Shown: in pieces, positions 31,345 through 39,193 of the stretch | How the letters are laid out: each line of letters begins with the position of its first letter | Numbering within the stretch: the first letter of the stretch is position 1 | Assembly: GCA_017483665.1 (NCBI GenBank) | Contig: JAFUVM010000090.1 | Location: 1-39,193 of the forward strand | Length of the DNA: 39,193 bases | Origin: Bacteroidaceae bacterium | GTDB lineage: Bacteria; Bacteroidota; Bacteroidia; Bacteroidales; Bacteroidaceae | Direction: 5' to 3' | Translations under genes and position numbers: made by a program | The notes under the pieces: generated by a model | Seen by the model: only the letters and a program-made list of their open reading frames with translations | The model's database searches: none | What the model was told of the DNA's origin: nothing

Positions 31345-33005
31345 ACTTAGTTGACGCCATAAAGGAATACGACGACTTCCGCCAGCGCACACGCCAGACG
31401 GACCCGCTCCGTCTCATCGACACCCCTCTGCTGCGGCGCATCGGCGAGAAGGCCGACGAGCTGGGCCTGGAATGCTACGTCGTGGGCGGCTACGTCCGCG
31501 ACATCATCCTGGAACGTCCCTCGAAGGACATCGACGTGGTGGTAGCCTCACCCCCAGCCCCTCTCCGGGGAGAGGGGAGTTTCGCGGCAGAAAGCCTCCA
31601 TCCTCGGGGGGAGGTTGGAGGGAGGCTGGGGCCTGGCATCCTCCTTGCCCAAGCCCTTGCCAAGGACATGGGGCGAGGCGCACACGTCAGCGTCTTCCGC
31701 AACTTCGGCACAGCACAACTCAAATGGCACGGGCAGGAGATTGAATTCGTCGGAGCCCGACGCGAGAGCTACCAGCGGGACAGCCGCAAGCCCATCGTGG
31801 AGGACGGCACACTCGACGACGACCTGCATCGCCGCGACTTCACCATCAACGCCCTGGCCGTCTGCCTCAACAGGGAGCACTACGGCAAACTCATCGACCT
31901 CTTCGACGGACTGCTCGACCTGGAGGACGGCATCATCGCCACACCCCTCGACCCCGACATCACCTTCAGCGACGACCCCCTGCGCATGATGCGCTGCATA
32001 CGCTTCGCCACACAGTTGCGCTTCCAGATAGAGGACAAGACACAGGAAGCCCTCCGACGCAATGCCGAACGCATCAAGATTATCTCGCAGGAGCGCATCA
32101 TCGACGAGCTGAACAAAATCATGATGGCTCCCGCCCCGAGCATCGGCTTCATCGAACTGAGCCGCAGCGGACTGCTCCCCCTCATCCTCCCCGAAATCGC
32201 CGCCCTCGAAGGCGTAGAGACCCGCAACGGCCGCGCCCACAAGGACAACTTCTACCACACCCTCGAGGTGCTAGATAATATAAGTAAGGCCAGCCCCCTC
32301 CCCGCTCCCCCTTTGGGGGAGTGCCCCAATCTCGCTGAACAGGAAAGTATGAGCGGCAATGAGGCACTTCCCCAAAGGGGGAACGGGGAGGGGGCTTCAC
32401 TCTTCTTGCGTTGGGCTGCCCTCCTGCACGACGTCGGCAAGCCCCGCAGCAAGCGATGGGACAACCAGGCGGGCTGGACGTTCCACAACCACAACTACAT
32501 CGGGCAGAAAATGGTGGCACCGCTCTTCCGCCGCATGAAGCTGCCGACGGACGAACGCATGGCCTACGTCGAGAAGCTCGTCGGCCTGCACATGCGCCCC
32601 ATTGCCATCGCCGACGACGTGGTGACCGACAGCGCCGTCCGCCGCCTGCTCTTCGAGGCCGGCGAGGACATCGACGACCTGATGCGCCTCTGCGAAGCCG
32701 ACATCACCAGCAAGAACCGCGAGAAGAAGCGGCGCTTCCTCGAGAACTTCCAGCTCGTCCGAGAGAAGCTCGCCGACCTGCAGGCCCGCGACAACTACCG
32801 CACCTGGCACAACCCCATCACAGGCGAGGAAATCATGCAGACCTTCGGCCTCAAGCCCTGCCGCCAGATAGGCATCCTCAAACAAGCCGTCAAGGACGCC
32901 ATCTGGGACTCCGTCATCCCCAACGACCACGCCGCCGCCTTCCAGTTCATGCTCAACAAAGCAAAGGAAATGGGTCTGGAGCCAACCACACCCGCACAAA
33001 CATAG
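31341..33005 (+). CDS. cca: CCA-adding-type tRNA nucleotidyltransferase with HD domain, carrying two in-frame repeat insertions
   Basis: 554 residues. The nucleotidyltransferase head begins at ~48: CYVVGGYVRDIILERPSKDI and DVVV, with GTAQLKWHGQEIEFVGARRE and DLHRRDFTINALAVCL. The neck and RNA-binding region follow, then an HD domain (LLHDVGK, FHNHNYIGQKM). Such proteins add CCA to tRNA ends or act as tRNA/poly(A) nucleotidyltransferases. Two segments do not belong to the family: about 30 residues after DVVV (SPPAPLRGEGSFAAES...) and about 35 residues before LFLRWAALLHD (SPLPAPPLGECPNLAE...). Both are coded by GC-rich inverted repeats and keep the frame, which explains the protein being longer than family members. 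Activity is likely if both loops tolerate the additions. Confidence 0.9.
   Translation: MHLVDAIKEYDDFRQRTRQTDPLRLIDTPLLRRIGEKADELGLECYVVGGYVRDIILERPSKDIDVVVASPPAPLRGEGSFAAESLHPRGEVGGRLGPGILLAQALAKDMGRGAHVSVFRNFGTAQLKWHGQEIEFVGARRESYQRDSRKPIVEDGTLDDDLHRRDFTINALAVCLNREHYGKLIDLFDGLLDLEDGIIATPLDPDITFSDDPLRMMRCIRFATQLRFQIEDKTQEALRRNAERIKIISQERIIDELNKIMMAPAPSIGFIELSRSGLLPLILPEIAALEGVETRNGRAHKDNFYHTLEVLDNISKASPLPAPPLGECPNLAEQESMSGNEALPQRGNGEGASLFLRWAALLHDVGKPRSKRWDNQAGWTFHNHNYIGQKMVAPLFRRMKLPTDERMAYVEKLVGLHMRPIAIADDVVTDSAVRRLLFEAGEDIDDLMRLCEADITSKNREKKRRFLENFQLVREKLADLQARDNYRTWHNPITGEEIMQTFGLKPCRQIGILKQAVKDAIWDSVIPNDHAAAFQFMLNKAKEMGLEPTTPAQT
31551..31631. repeat. GC-rich palindromic element inserted in frame (first site in the CCA-adding-type gene)
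   Basis: An inner perfect palindrome CCCCTCTCC-GG-GGAGAGGGG lies at 31558-31577. The outer words CCCCAGCC (31552-31559) and GGCTGGGG (31624-31631) are inverse. The translated segment interrupts the nucleotidyltransferase head between DVVV and GILLAQALAK. Confidence 0.85.
32292..32396. repeat. GC-rich palindromic element inserted in frame (second site in the CCA-adding-type gene)
   Basis: The 34-nt arms 32292-32325 and 32363-32396 are reverse complements with two mismatches and contain CCCCCTTTGGGG. The whole is 105 bp (35 codons). It lies between the neck helix and the HD-domain motif LLHDVGK. Confidence 0.95.
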
Positions 33006-33028
33006 AACAGCATCAAGGAGGTAACACA

Positions 33029-33073
33029 GAAAAGCCTAAGACTTCCGATCACTTCGGATTTCTTAGGCTTTTC
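33029..33073. terminator. Bidirectional terminator between convergent genes
   Basis: A perfect 13-bp stem, GAAAAGCCTAAGA (33029-33041) with TCTTAGGCTTTTC (33061-33073), enclosing a second stem-loop TCCGA-TCACT-TCGGA. It has A/T-rich edges on both sides and lies between the CCA-adding-type gene and the convergent dockerin protein gene. Confidence 0.85.
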
Positions 33074-33128
33074 AAGTATTCCTGCAGTCGGGCACAAGGT
33101 CCGGCTGCAAGAAATGAAAAGGACTGAA

Positions 33129-36100
33129 TTAATTCTCTGCCATGAGATTCAGGACCGTCACGAAGTCGGCGATATCCACCTTGCCGTCGCCATTGAGGTC
33201 GGCGGAAGAATCATTGGTTCCGTCGGCCATGACGTTGAGGACAGTAACTGCGTCAGCAATGTCAATCTTGCCGTCACCGTTCAGGTCACCCTCTATACCA
33301 TTGAGCGTCTTGCCGCCTTCGGCCTTCATCTGAGCCTTCGTCACGAATCGGAAGTTGCGGACCTTCAGCTGGAGGCTTGCATCCGAAGCTCCCTGATAAT
33401 AGATATACCAGCGAATACCATGGTCGGTAGCCGAACCGAAGTTCAGGCTGCTGATTCCCTTCTGGACTGTGACGTAAGCCGTCTGCCACTCGCTTGCTGC
33501 AGGGATTGCACTAAGTTCCTCTACAACATTTGTCAGGAAGTTAGGCGTGTTGTAGTACATACGTCCACCCTCAATGTCCTTCTCCGAAACGTAGTCGAAG
33601 GCAAGGATAACCTCGTCTTCCTTCAAGGGTTCATAGAGGTTCTTCAGGTCAAGATAAGGGCTGTTGCCGTTTGTCGTGATGTTGAATTCAAAGCCTTCCT
33701 GTTCGTAGTTCAGAAGCCTTGAGTCGGTAATCTCAAGATAGCTGGGATACTCAGCATAGAACTGTGCCTTGGCTTCCTTAGCTGCTTCTTCATCGGCGTA
33801 TGCACCTGCTTCCAGACTGTCGCGGACATCGTAGACAGCATCTTCGGCATCATAGACTCCGGCATATTCGAACCACTTGAGATAGACCTTTTCCGATGCT
33901 TTGAAGAGGTCGAGATATGCGTTCTTGGTCTTGTAGACGGACTGCATAGTCTCGCTGATGGTTTTCTCCGCTTCGTAGGTGGGGGCACCACTATTCTCGG
34001 CAAGGATTGCCTTTTGAGCAGCGCCGAAGCCAGGAGCGTCAGAGTAATCCTCTGCTTCTGTGGTTGACTCGTAGAGTTCGGTCAGCGTAGCGATACGTGC
34101 GGCATTGTACTCAGCGGCCTGGGCAAGAGCCTCAGCAGCGTCCGCCTCAGTTTCTCCGAGATAAACGAGGCCGAAGTTACCGATGCCGGTCCACTCATTA
34201 CCCTTAGTGCCCTCGTTCCTTACGCCGAAGGTCAGGTTGCCGTCGGTTACCTGAGCAACCAACGTGACGGCATAGCGTCCCTGGCCTATTGCATGAGACA
34301 TACCTTCCGGACTCCATACGACGTATGCCACCTCGACAGAGTCAACTTCGGGATTGCCTGTAGGCGCTTCGAAATCGCACTGATAGAGCACGTTGTCCTG
34401 ATAGCTGCCTGTCAGCCAAGCGTCCTCTTTGTTTTCAACGGCATCCTCGCGGATGACGGGGACATAGGTCTGAACGCTATTGGCATACGCCATAGCAGCA
34501 TAGTTGTAGCTGAGGCGGGAGCCGTTGGCACGGTAGGCAGCATTGAGCTTGAGCTGATAGAAGCCGTTCTTCATGCCTGTGAGCGTCTGGCTGACGTCGA
34601 ACTTAGCATTCTCGTTGCAGAACTCGGCAGCATAGTTCTCGCCGTCTGTTCCGCGGCGGAAGATGTAGCCGTCCCATCCTTCAGCCTCGCGTCCGAGGTT
34701 GTTGCCGGCCTCGTCCTTGAGCGTTTCGCCGGCCTTGGCGAATGTGCTGTTGACGATGAGCGAACTGATGTCGGTGCCCTTGCCATATCCTGCAGCAACA
34801 GCAGCGACCTTAAGAGACTCGAGGAACTCAGCTTCGGCCGTTACGACGCTGTCGGCCAGGACGTGTTCGTCGAGGATGTTCTTGGCAGAACCGTTGGGAT
34901 AAAGCTCGGAAGCTTCTTCGTCCTCGTTCAGGTAGTTCACGAAGATGGTCTTAGCCTCGCTGTCGGCCAGGTTGTTCTCCTCGAGATAAGTCTTGGCAGC
35001 ATCTACCTGCTCCTGATAGTAAGTATAGGCAGCAGCACTCTTGGTAATCTGCTCCTGGAGGCTTTCGATGACGTAGTTTGCACGGAAGAGAGCCTCCATG
35101 TTAAGGCACTCGTCAATGTCGCTGATTGCTTCCTCATACTGGTCGATGAGAGCCTGCTCTGCAATAACGTCATAGTCGAACTCGCCTGCCTTGGCGATGT
35201 ACTCGTCCTTGATTTCCTCGAACTCACTTTCTGTGCCGAAGTGCAGTTCGTTCATCTGGATGGCATTGCCACTGTAAGCTTTCGTGACGACAACCTTATA
35301 GTAAGTATACTCTTCGGTGGTCTCGGTGCTAAAGCCGAAGTAAGAAGGTTCTGCATTTACCGGATGTAACCGATCCTGGCCGATATTTTCCTTACTATCG
35401 ATGAGAACCCATCCTTCGGCATCCTTGGTGGCATTGCCATCATATTCGAAGTTAGCACCGTAGATGTACCATGTGCCCCAGTTGCGTCCGGGATAGGAGC
35501 CGGTATCGTTGCCTGTGGTCAGGGTGTAGAAGTAGGGATTCACGGGGCTTGCAGTGCGGAAGATGATGTAGGTGTCACCGTTCTCGTCGGCCTGTCCTCC
35601 CCACTTGGTGGCATTGATTGTGATGGGATTGCCGTCGTCGTCGGTGCCTTCCGTATTAAGTGCGATGCCGTCGATGAGGTTACCGTAGAAGCCGTCGCCC
35701 CACTCGCCGACGGTGTGACCGCCGAGCAGGATGTAGAGACCGTCGTTGCTGGCATTGATGATATCCTGCAGGTATTTTGTTTCGGCGTCTATCCCGTCGT
35801 TGTCGAGGTAGAGGTTCTCCAGGATATACTCGTAGGTGCCGCGAATGTACTTGGCGCTGGGACCTTCGTTCTCGCTGCTGTAGCCTTCGAACCAAGCGCT
35901 CAGGCTCTCGGAATCAAGGTTGGTATTGGAGAGCTCGTCGTAAACAGCCAGGTAGTTGGCATACTTCTCGGCAGATGCTGTGATAGCGTCCATTATCTCC
36001 TTGAGGTCGTTGTAGGCCTTCATCACGTCGGGAGCGTTGGTAGCATTCAGCAGAGTCTCGTACTTCTCCTTATATTCATTGATGTAGCCGATGTAGGCGG

Positions 36101-38168
36101 GTTCAGCTTCGGGATCGTAGTCCTCGAACTCAGCCACGAAGTCCTGACGGTACTCGTTCAGGTTGCCGAGGTTGTAGAATGTGAACTCGTTCATCTGCAT
36201 GGTGCCACCGCCTGCACTCTCCACTTCTATCCTGAAGTATTCGTAGGGTTCGGTGCATCCGATGGAGAGATTGATGTAGCTCTCGTATACATTGTAGGTC
36301 TTGAGTACGTCCGTGCCGACGTTGTTCTTCTCGTCGATGAGCACCCATTTGTCGGATTCGCGGGTAGCCTCTTCGTCGCTGTCGAAGTTGGCGGCATAGA
36401 TTTTCCACGTCTTCCAGTTACGGTCGGGGTAGCTGTACGTGTCGCCGCCGGTGACGAGTCCGTAGTATGTGGGCTTGATGGGTTCGCTGCTCTTGAAGAT
36501 GAGGTAGCCGGGGATGGTGGTGGTACACCACTTTGTGCTCTGGCTGTCGCCGTCGATGAGTTTGTCGTGCTCTTCTCCGCCGAAACCGCCGGAGCCGCTG
36601 AGGGCCTCGTAGGTAGCGTAGATGGGATCGTCCACAATCTTGACATTAGCCAGGATGTATTCGTTGACGCGCTTGGCTTCGGCCAGTGCCTCTGCACCCG
36701 TAAGCTGACGGTTGGCCTTGATGTAGGCGAAGTTTCCCACAGGGTATTCCGCATTGGGGGCGATGACGTCTGTCTCGCTGATCCATGCCGTGACGTATGT
36801 TTCGGCCTCGGCGTTCAGGTTGTCGTCGCTGATGTAGTTGATGGCTACGTTGCGGGCAGTAACCAGTTCGGCATAGCTGCCTGCGGAGGCATTGATGGCA
36901 TCTGTCATGACACCCACCTGGTCGTTCAGGCTGCCGATGGCAAAGGGACTTGTGGCAGCCTTGATTTGTGCGATGAGGTCAGCCATCTGGTCGAGCAGGG
37001 CTTTCTCGGCGAAGAGGTCGGGGTCATAGACGGCCTCGGCTGTACTGGCAAGCGCGTTCTTGTCGAGGGCGAAGGTGTATTCGTCACCCAAGGCGAACTC
37101 GCCCAGCTGGCAGTAAGTGTCGCCGAAGTTGCTGCCTATCTCCACTTTGAAGTACTGGTAGGCCTCCGAGGTTCCGGGGTCGAGGTTGAAGAAGACGGTG
37201 AACATGTTCTTGTCGGGCATTTCCTCGGCGGTGACGTTCTTGTCGTCGATGAGTACCCAGTTGTCTGATTCGCGTGCGGGCTTGCCGCCTGCGACATAGG
37301 CAGAGGCCATGCCGTAGACTTTCCAAGTCTTCCAGCCACGGTTTTTCCAACTGGCATTGTCAGTGCCTGTGACAAGCTTGCAGTAGGAGGGGACGATGGC
37401 ACGGGAGGTCTTCACGATGAAGTAGGGACTGCCTTCCCAGAAGAAGCCGTACTTCGTGGTGATGTCACCGTCGAAAAGTTTGTCCAAGGCTTCGCCGTCG
37501 CCATTGCCGGCTGTACCCTCGATAATGTTATAGACTACGGGCTCGTCGGTACCGGTCTCCTGATTGGCAAGGTCGTCGAGGTACTTGTCGAGGTCGCCCT
37601 TGGACCCGAGTCCCCATTCAGACATCTGCTGATAGACATTGGCACCTTCTACGGTCCGCTCCACCTCAATCCAGTAGTACTGGTAGGCTTCCTTGGGAGC
37701 TTCGCTGAACTGCAGGTTTGCCACGCCGAAGTCTGCAGCGGGCAGCGGTTCGCCGTCCTTGTTGTCGATGAGCACCCAACCATCTGCGCCGCGGACGGCG
37801 TCGGCATCGCTCTCGAAATTGCCGCCATAAATCTTCCATGCCTCCCAGTTGCGACCAGGGTTGCTGCCCGTGTCGTTGCCGGTGACGAGGAAGTACCATT
37901 CGGGCACAACGGCTTTTTCGGCCTTCACGATGACCCACGACTCGGTGGAGGAGTCTGCGGTGTTGCCAGAGGGGTCGAACCAGTGTCCCCACTTGGAGCT
38001 TGTCTTAGTGTCCACCAGCTTGGCATAGCCTTCGCCGCCTGTGCCGCCGACACCGTCCAATGCCGTGAGCTTGACATACTCGGCCCACGCACTCTGAGAG
38101 GCCATCATCATCGCCAAGGCGAAGAAGCACGACCAAAGAGAGCTTGAAGATGTAAAGATTCTCTTCAT
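33129..38168 (-). CDS. Giant secreted protein with four discoidin-like (F5/8C) modules and a C-terminal dockerin
   Basis: 1679 residues with a Sec signal peptide (MKRIFTSSSSLWSCFFALAM...AWA). Four related modules lie at ~30-190, 215-370, 515-690 and 840-1005. Each has a SSKWG/TTKYG/STKWC/ATKWG motif, a (V/L)TGxDT...PxRNWxxWKIYGxNF segment, a WVLID strand and an AYQYYxxE(V/I) strand, as in carbohydrate-binding F5/8 type C domains. Helical linkers join them. Residues ~1150-1370 and ~1490-1620 are further beta-sandwich segments. The C-terminus is a type I dockerin-like pair: DLNGDGKIDIADAVTVLNVM and DLNGDGKVDIADFVTVLNLM. The dockerin suggests attachment to a cohesin partner outside this window. 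Role inferred: surface or complex-bound glycan binding; there is no catalytic domain that I can recognise. Confidence 0.85.
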   Translation of the reverse strand: MKRIFTSSSSLWSCFFALAMMMASQSAWAEYVKLTALDGVGGTGGEGYAKLVDTKTSSKWGHWFDPSGNTADSSTESWVIVKAEKAVVPEWYFLVTGNDTGSNPGRNWEAWKIYGGNFESDADAVRGADGWVLIDNKDGEPLPAADFGVANLQFSEAPKEAYQYYWIEVERTVEGANVYQQMSEWGLGSKGDLDKYLDDLANQETGTDEPVVYNIIEGTAGNGDGEALDKLFDGDITTKYGFFWEGSPYFIVKTSRAIVPSYCKLVTGTDNASWKNRGWKTWKVYGMASAYVAGGKPARESDNWVLIDDKNVTAEEMPDKNMFTVFFNLDPGTSEAYQYFKVEIGSNFGDTYCQLGEFALGDEYTFALDKNALASTAEAVYDPDLFAEKALLDQMADLIAQIKAATSPFAIGSLNDQVGVMTDAINASAGSYAELVTARNVAINYISDDNLNAEAETYVTAWISETDVIAPNAEYPVGNFAYIKANRQLTGAEALAEAKRVNEYILANVKIVDDPIYATYEALSGSGGFGGEEHDKLIDGDSQSTKWCTTTIPGYLIFKSSEPIKPTYYGLVTGGDTYSYPDRNWKTWKIYAANFDSDEEATRESDKWVLIDEKNNVGTDVLKTYNVYESYINLSIGCTEPYEYFRIEVESAGGGTMQMNEFTFYNLGNLNEYRQDFVAEFEDYDPEAEPAYIGYINEYKEKYETLLNATNAPDVMKAYNDLKEIMDAITASAEKYANYLAVYDELSNTNLDSESLSAWFEGYSSENEGPSAKYIRGTYEYILENLYLDNDGIDAETKYLQDIINASNDGLYILLGGHTVGEWGDGFYGNLIDGIALNTEGTDDDGNPITINATKWGGQADENGDTYIIFRTASPVNPYFYTLTTGNDTGSYPGRNWGTWYIYGANFEYDGNATKDAEGWVLIDSKENIGQDRLHPVNAEPSYFGFSTETTEEYTYYKVVVTKAYSGNAIQMNELHFGTESEFEEIKDEYIAKAGEFDYDVIAEQALIDQYEEAISDIDECLNMEALFRANYVIESLQEQITKSAAAYTYYQEQVDAAKTYLEENNLADSEAKTIFVNYLNEDEEASELYPNGSAKNILDEHVLADSVVTAEAEFLESLKVAAVAAGYGKGTDISSLIVNSTFAKAGETLKDEAGNNLGREAEGWDGYIFRRGTDGENYAAEFCNENAKFDVSQTLTGMKNGFYQLKLNAAYRANGSRLSYNYAAMAYANSVQTYVPVIREDAVENKEDAWLTGSYQDNVLYQCDFEAPTGNPEVDSVEVAYVVWSPEGMSHAIGQGRYAVTLVAQVTDGNLTFGVRNEGTKGNEWTGIGNFGLVYLGETEADAAEALAQAAEYNAARIATLTELYESTTEAEDYSDAPGFGAAQKAILAENSGAPTYEAEKTISETMQSVYKTKNAYLDLFKASEKVYLKWFEYAGVYDAEDAVYDVRDSLEAGAYADEEAAKEAKAQFYAEYPSYLEITDSRLLNYEQEGFEFNITTNGNSPYLDLKNLYEPLKEDEVILAFDYVSEKDIEGGRMYYNTPNFLTNVVEELSAIPAASEWQTAYVTVQKGISSLNFGSATDHGIRWYIYYQGASDASLQLKVRNFRFVTKAQMKAEGGKTLNGIEGDLNGDGKIDIADAVTVLNVMADGTNDSSADLNGDGKVDIADFVTVLNLMAEN

Positions 38169-38219
38169 TTTGTTTGGTTTTTGAAGTTATTAATAAGGTT
38201 AACTAATACTGTTCTGCTT

Positions 38220-38360
38220 GCTCTTCCGAAATAAGCGCCGTGCTCTTCCGAAATAAGCGCCGTGCTCTTCCGAGATAAGCGCCGTGCTCTTCCGGGATAA
38301 GCGCCGTGCTCTTCCGAAATAAGCGCCGTGCTCTTCCGGGATAAGCGCCAGGCTCTTCCC
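38220..38360. repeat. 22-bp period tandem array (six units plus a partial), core ATAAGCGC
   Basis: GCTCTTCC starts at 38220, 38242, 38264, 38286, 38308, 38330 and 38352. Each full unit continues (G/A)-rich into ATAAGCGCC. Variation is confined to GAA/GAG/GGG before ATAAG. The array is ~50 nt upstream of the dockerin-protein start. The minus strand has no stop codon in any frame across it, which makes spurious short reading frames. Confidence 0.95.
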
Positions 38361-38497
38361 GACACACGGGCTGGAGCGTCCTATTTTCTATTTATGTCGT
38401 CCCATGCACATGAATGCAGTTTGGGTGGTGGTCCAGAGAAAAAGTTCCCGCGTTTCACAACGAAGGAAACCCAATTTATTACATTAAAAACCAGTTG

Positions 38498-38505
38498 CAA
38501 AATTA
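38498..38505 (-). promoter_or_regulatory. Possible -7 box (TAATTTTG) for the dockerin protein
   Basis: Minus-strand TAATTTTG matches TAnnTTTG. If used, the leader would be ~320 nt and would carry the whole 22-bp array in the transcript. Confidence 0.4.
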
Positions 38506-38613
38506 CGGGCATAATCAATACGAAAGGTACTTCCAGCATCCCTTTCTGTTGCTTTGTTACACTTTGTTACATTGTAAAACAGCTTGAAACATCCTTTTGT
38601 TACATATTTTTTG

Positions 38614-38621
38614 TACTTTTG
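38614..38621 (+). promoter_or_regulatory. Bacteroidetes -7 box (TACTTTTG)
   Basis: TACTTTTG matches TAnnTTTG, 38 nt before the lipoprotein ATG at 38659, with TTTG upstream at 38596-38599. Confidence 0.55.
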
Positions 38622-38645
38622 CAGGCAAAAAGCTTCAATTGGGTA

Positions 38646-38656
38646 AAAAGGAGGAT
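38646..38656 (+). promoter_or_regulatory. Strong Shine-Dalgarno site (AAAGGAGG)
   Basis: AAAGGAGG lies 5 nt before the ATG at 38659. Clear Shine-Dalgarno sites are rare in this phylum and none of the other starts in the window has one this strong; it decides for 38659 over the ATG at 38668. Confidence 0.65.
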
Positions 38657-38658
38657 AC

Positions 38659-39193
38659 ATGAAAACCATGTCGCAACTCACAGGGATTTCACGTGCCATA
38701 CTGGGCATCGCGGTTTTCAGCATTGCTGGCAGCCTGGTTTTGGCTTCTTGCTCGGACAGGCACGTCCTGAAGGAAATGGAGCGAATCCGCGCCCTTTCGG
38801 ACGAAAACCCTGCAGAAGCTCTCGGGATGCTCGACTCCCTGGCTGGCGAGATGGAGGACGAAAGCAAGTATGCGAGGAAGAAGTACGACTTGCTGCACCT
38901 CATGCTCTGCGACAAAGCAGACATCAAACCGCGTTTTCAGCACGATGCCTTATGGAGGCTGATAGCGTACTTCGAGGAAAAGGGCTCTCCTCTCGAGAAG
39001 CAGCAGGTCTATTACTACGCAGGCAGAGCTTTCCGCAAAATGCAGAACACAGCAGGAGCCTTCGACTGCCTTGTCCGCTCTGCAGATTATGCCATCGCAG
39101 GCGGAGAGTGCGACTCCGCACTGCTCCGGGCCACATTCCGAAACATCTACGAACTGCACATCTCCATACAAGACTACGCTGACGCCCTGACAG
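38659..39193 (+). CDS. TPR-like lipoprotein, 3' end outside the window
   Basis: 178 residues are visible. The signal sequence MKTMSQLTGISRAILGIAVF leads to the lipobox LASC. Next are ERIRALSDENPAEALGMLDS and YARKKYDLLHLMLCDKADI, and then TPR-like helical pairs (KQQVYYYAGRAFRKMQNTAG, AFDCLVRSADYAIAGGECDS). This is the start of the long family of Bacteroidales TPR lipoproteins, some of which continue into a transmembrane helix and a C-terminal HTH DNA-binding domain. Whether this one does cannot be seen here. Confidence 0.8.
   Translation, partial: MKTMSQLTGISRAILGIAVFSIAGSLVLASCSDRHVLKEMERIRALSDENPAEALGMLDSLAGEMEDESKYARKKYDLLHLMLCDKADIKPRFQHDALWRLIAYFEEKGSPLEKQQVYYYAGRAFRKMQNTAGAFDCLVRSADYAIAGGECDSALLRATFRNIYELHISIQDYADALT

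Noticed and set aside
35715-37268. 517-codon plus-strand frame opposite the dockerin protein
   Set aside because: It is antisense to repeated, motif-bearing modules; its composition (Val/Gly/Asp-rich) is typical of antisense reading.
38220-38360. Considered as a CRISPR array
   Set aside because: Units are contiguous with no unique spacers and there are no cas genes; the same holds for the other 22-bp arrays.
38165-38365. 66-codon minus-strand frame with a repeating HGAY pattern upstream of the dockerin protein
   Set aside because: It is only the 22-bp array read in three rotating frames; the array has no minus-strand stop, so the frame is open by chance.
1-39193. tRNA and rRNA genes, and riboswitches other than the cobalamin one
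   Set aside because: I saw no tRNA cloverleaf, rRNA-like sequence or other conserved riboswitch core in the intergenic gaps, though a covariance-model search would be more reliable than reading by eye.

Overview
The window looks like a chromosomal segment of a fairly GC-rich Bacteroidales bacterium, most like the Prevotellaceae. Support comes from Bacteroidetes-type -7 boxes (TAnnTTTG) upstream of many genes, the near absence of Shine-Dalgarno sites, families restricted to or typical of the phylum (DUF4290, PCMD, the DUF5074-like BtuG propeller, DUF4465), secreted proteins ending in a short YDLQGR/NGKK tail, and the yicC-gmk-nadD order. The genus is inferred, not proven.

Layout. 1-619: a WYL-domain regulator broken by what looks like the end of an IS21-family element. 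730-8706: a minus-strand set (CDP-alcohol phosphotransferase, LPG-synthase-type membrane protein, secreted GH127/146-like arabinofuranosidase with FG-GAP repeats) divergent from an aminotransferase and a nucleotidyltransferase; four of these could form a pathway that makes, activates and attaches a phospholipid head group. 8877-16120 (minus): a cobalamin riboswitch followed by a BtuB-like TonB receptor, a BtuG-like propeller, a large DUF4465 surface protein and a 54-residue peptide, that is, a corrinoid-capture operon. 16502-18803: PadR regulator with a PspC membrane protein, then a Gly/Ser-rich secreted protein. 18921-23126 (minus): yicC, gmk, nadD, a PCMD-domain protein and carboxynorspermidine decarboxylase. 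23274-33005 (plus): D,D-carboxypeptidase, tsaB, DUF4290, murA, rimM, dxr, an RseP-like protease, a small lipoprotein and a CCA-adding-type nucleotidyltransferase with HD domain. 33129-38168 (minus): a 1679-residue secreted protein with four discoidin-like modules and a C-terminal dockerin. 38659-end: the start of a TPR-like lipoprotein.

The least explained signal is the repeat content. Three classes occur. (1) Heptanucleotide tracts, different in sequence but always 7 bp in period, sit at gene boundaries and often contain the start or stop codon. (2) Intergenic arrays have a period of 21-22 bp; three of them share the core ATAAG(C/A)GC in the same 22-bp phase. (3) GC-rich palindromic elements occur between genes and also in frame inside tsaB, the CCA-adding-type gene (twice), rimM and the TonB receptor, much like Rickettsia palindromic elements. 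Together they suggest a genome full of small, actively spreading repeats that housekeeping proteins tolerate as added peptide segments.
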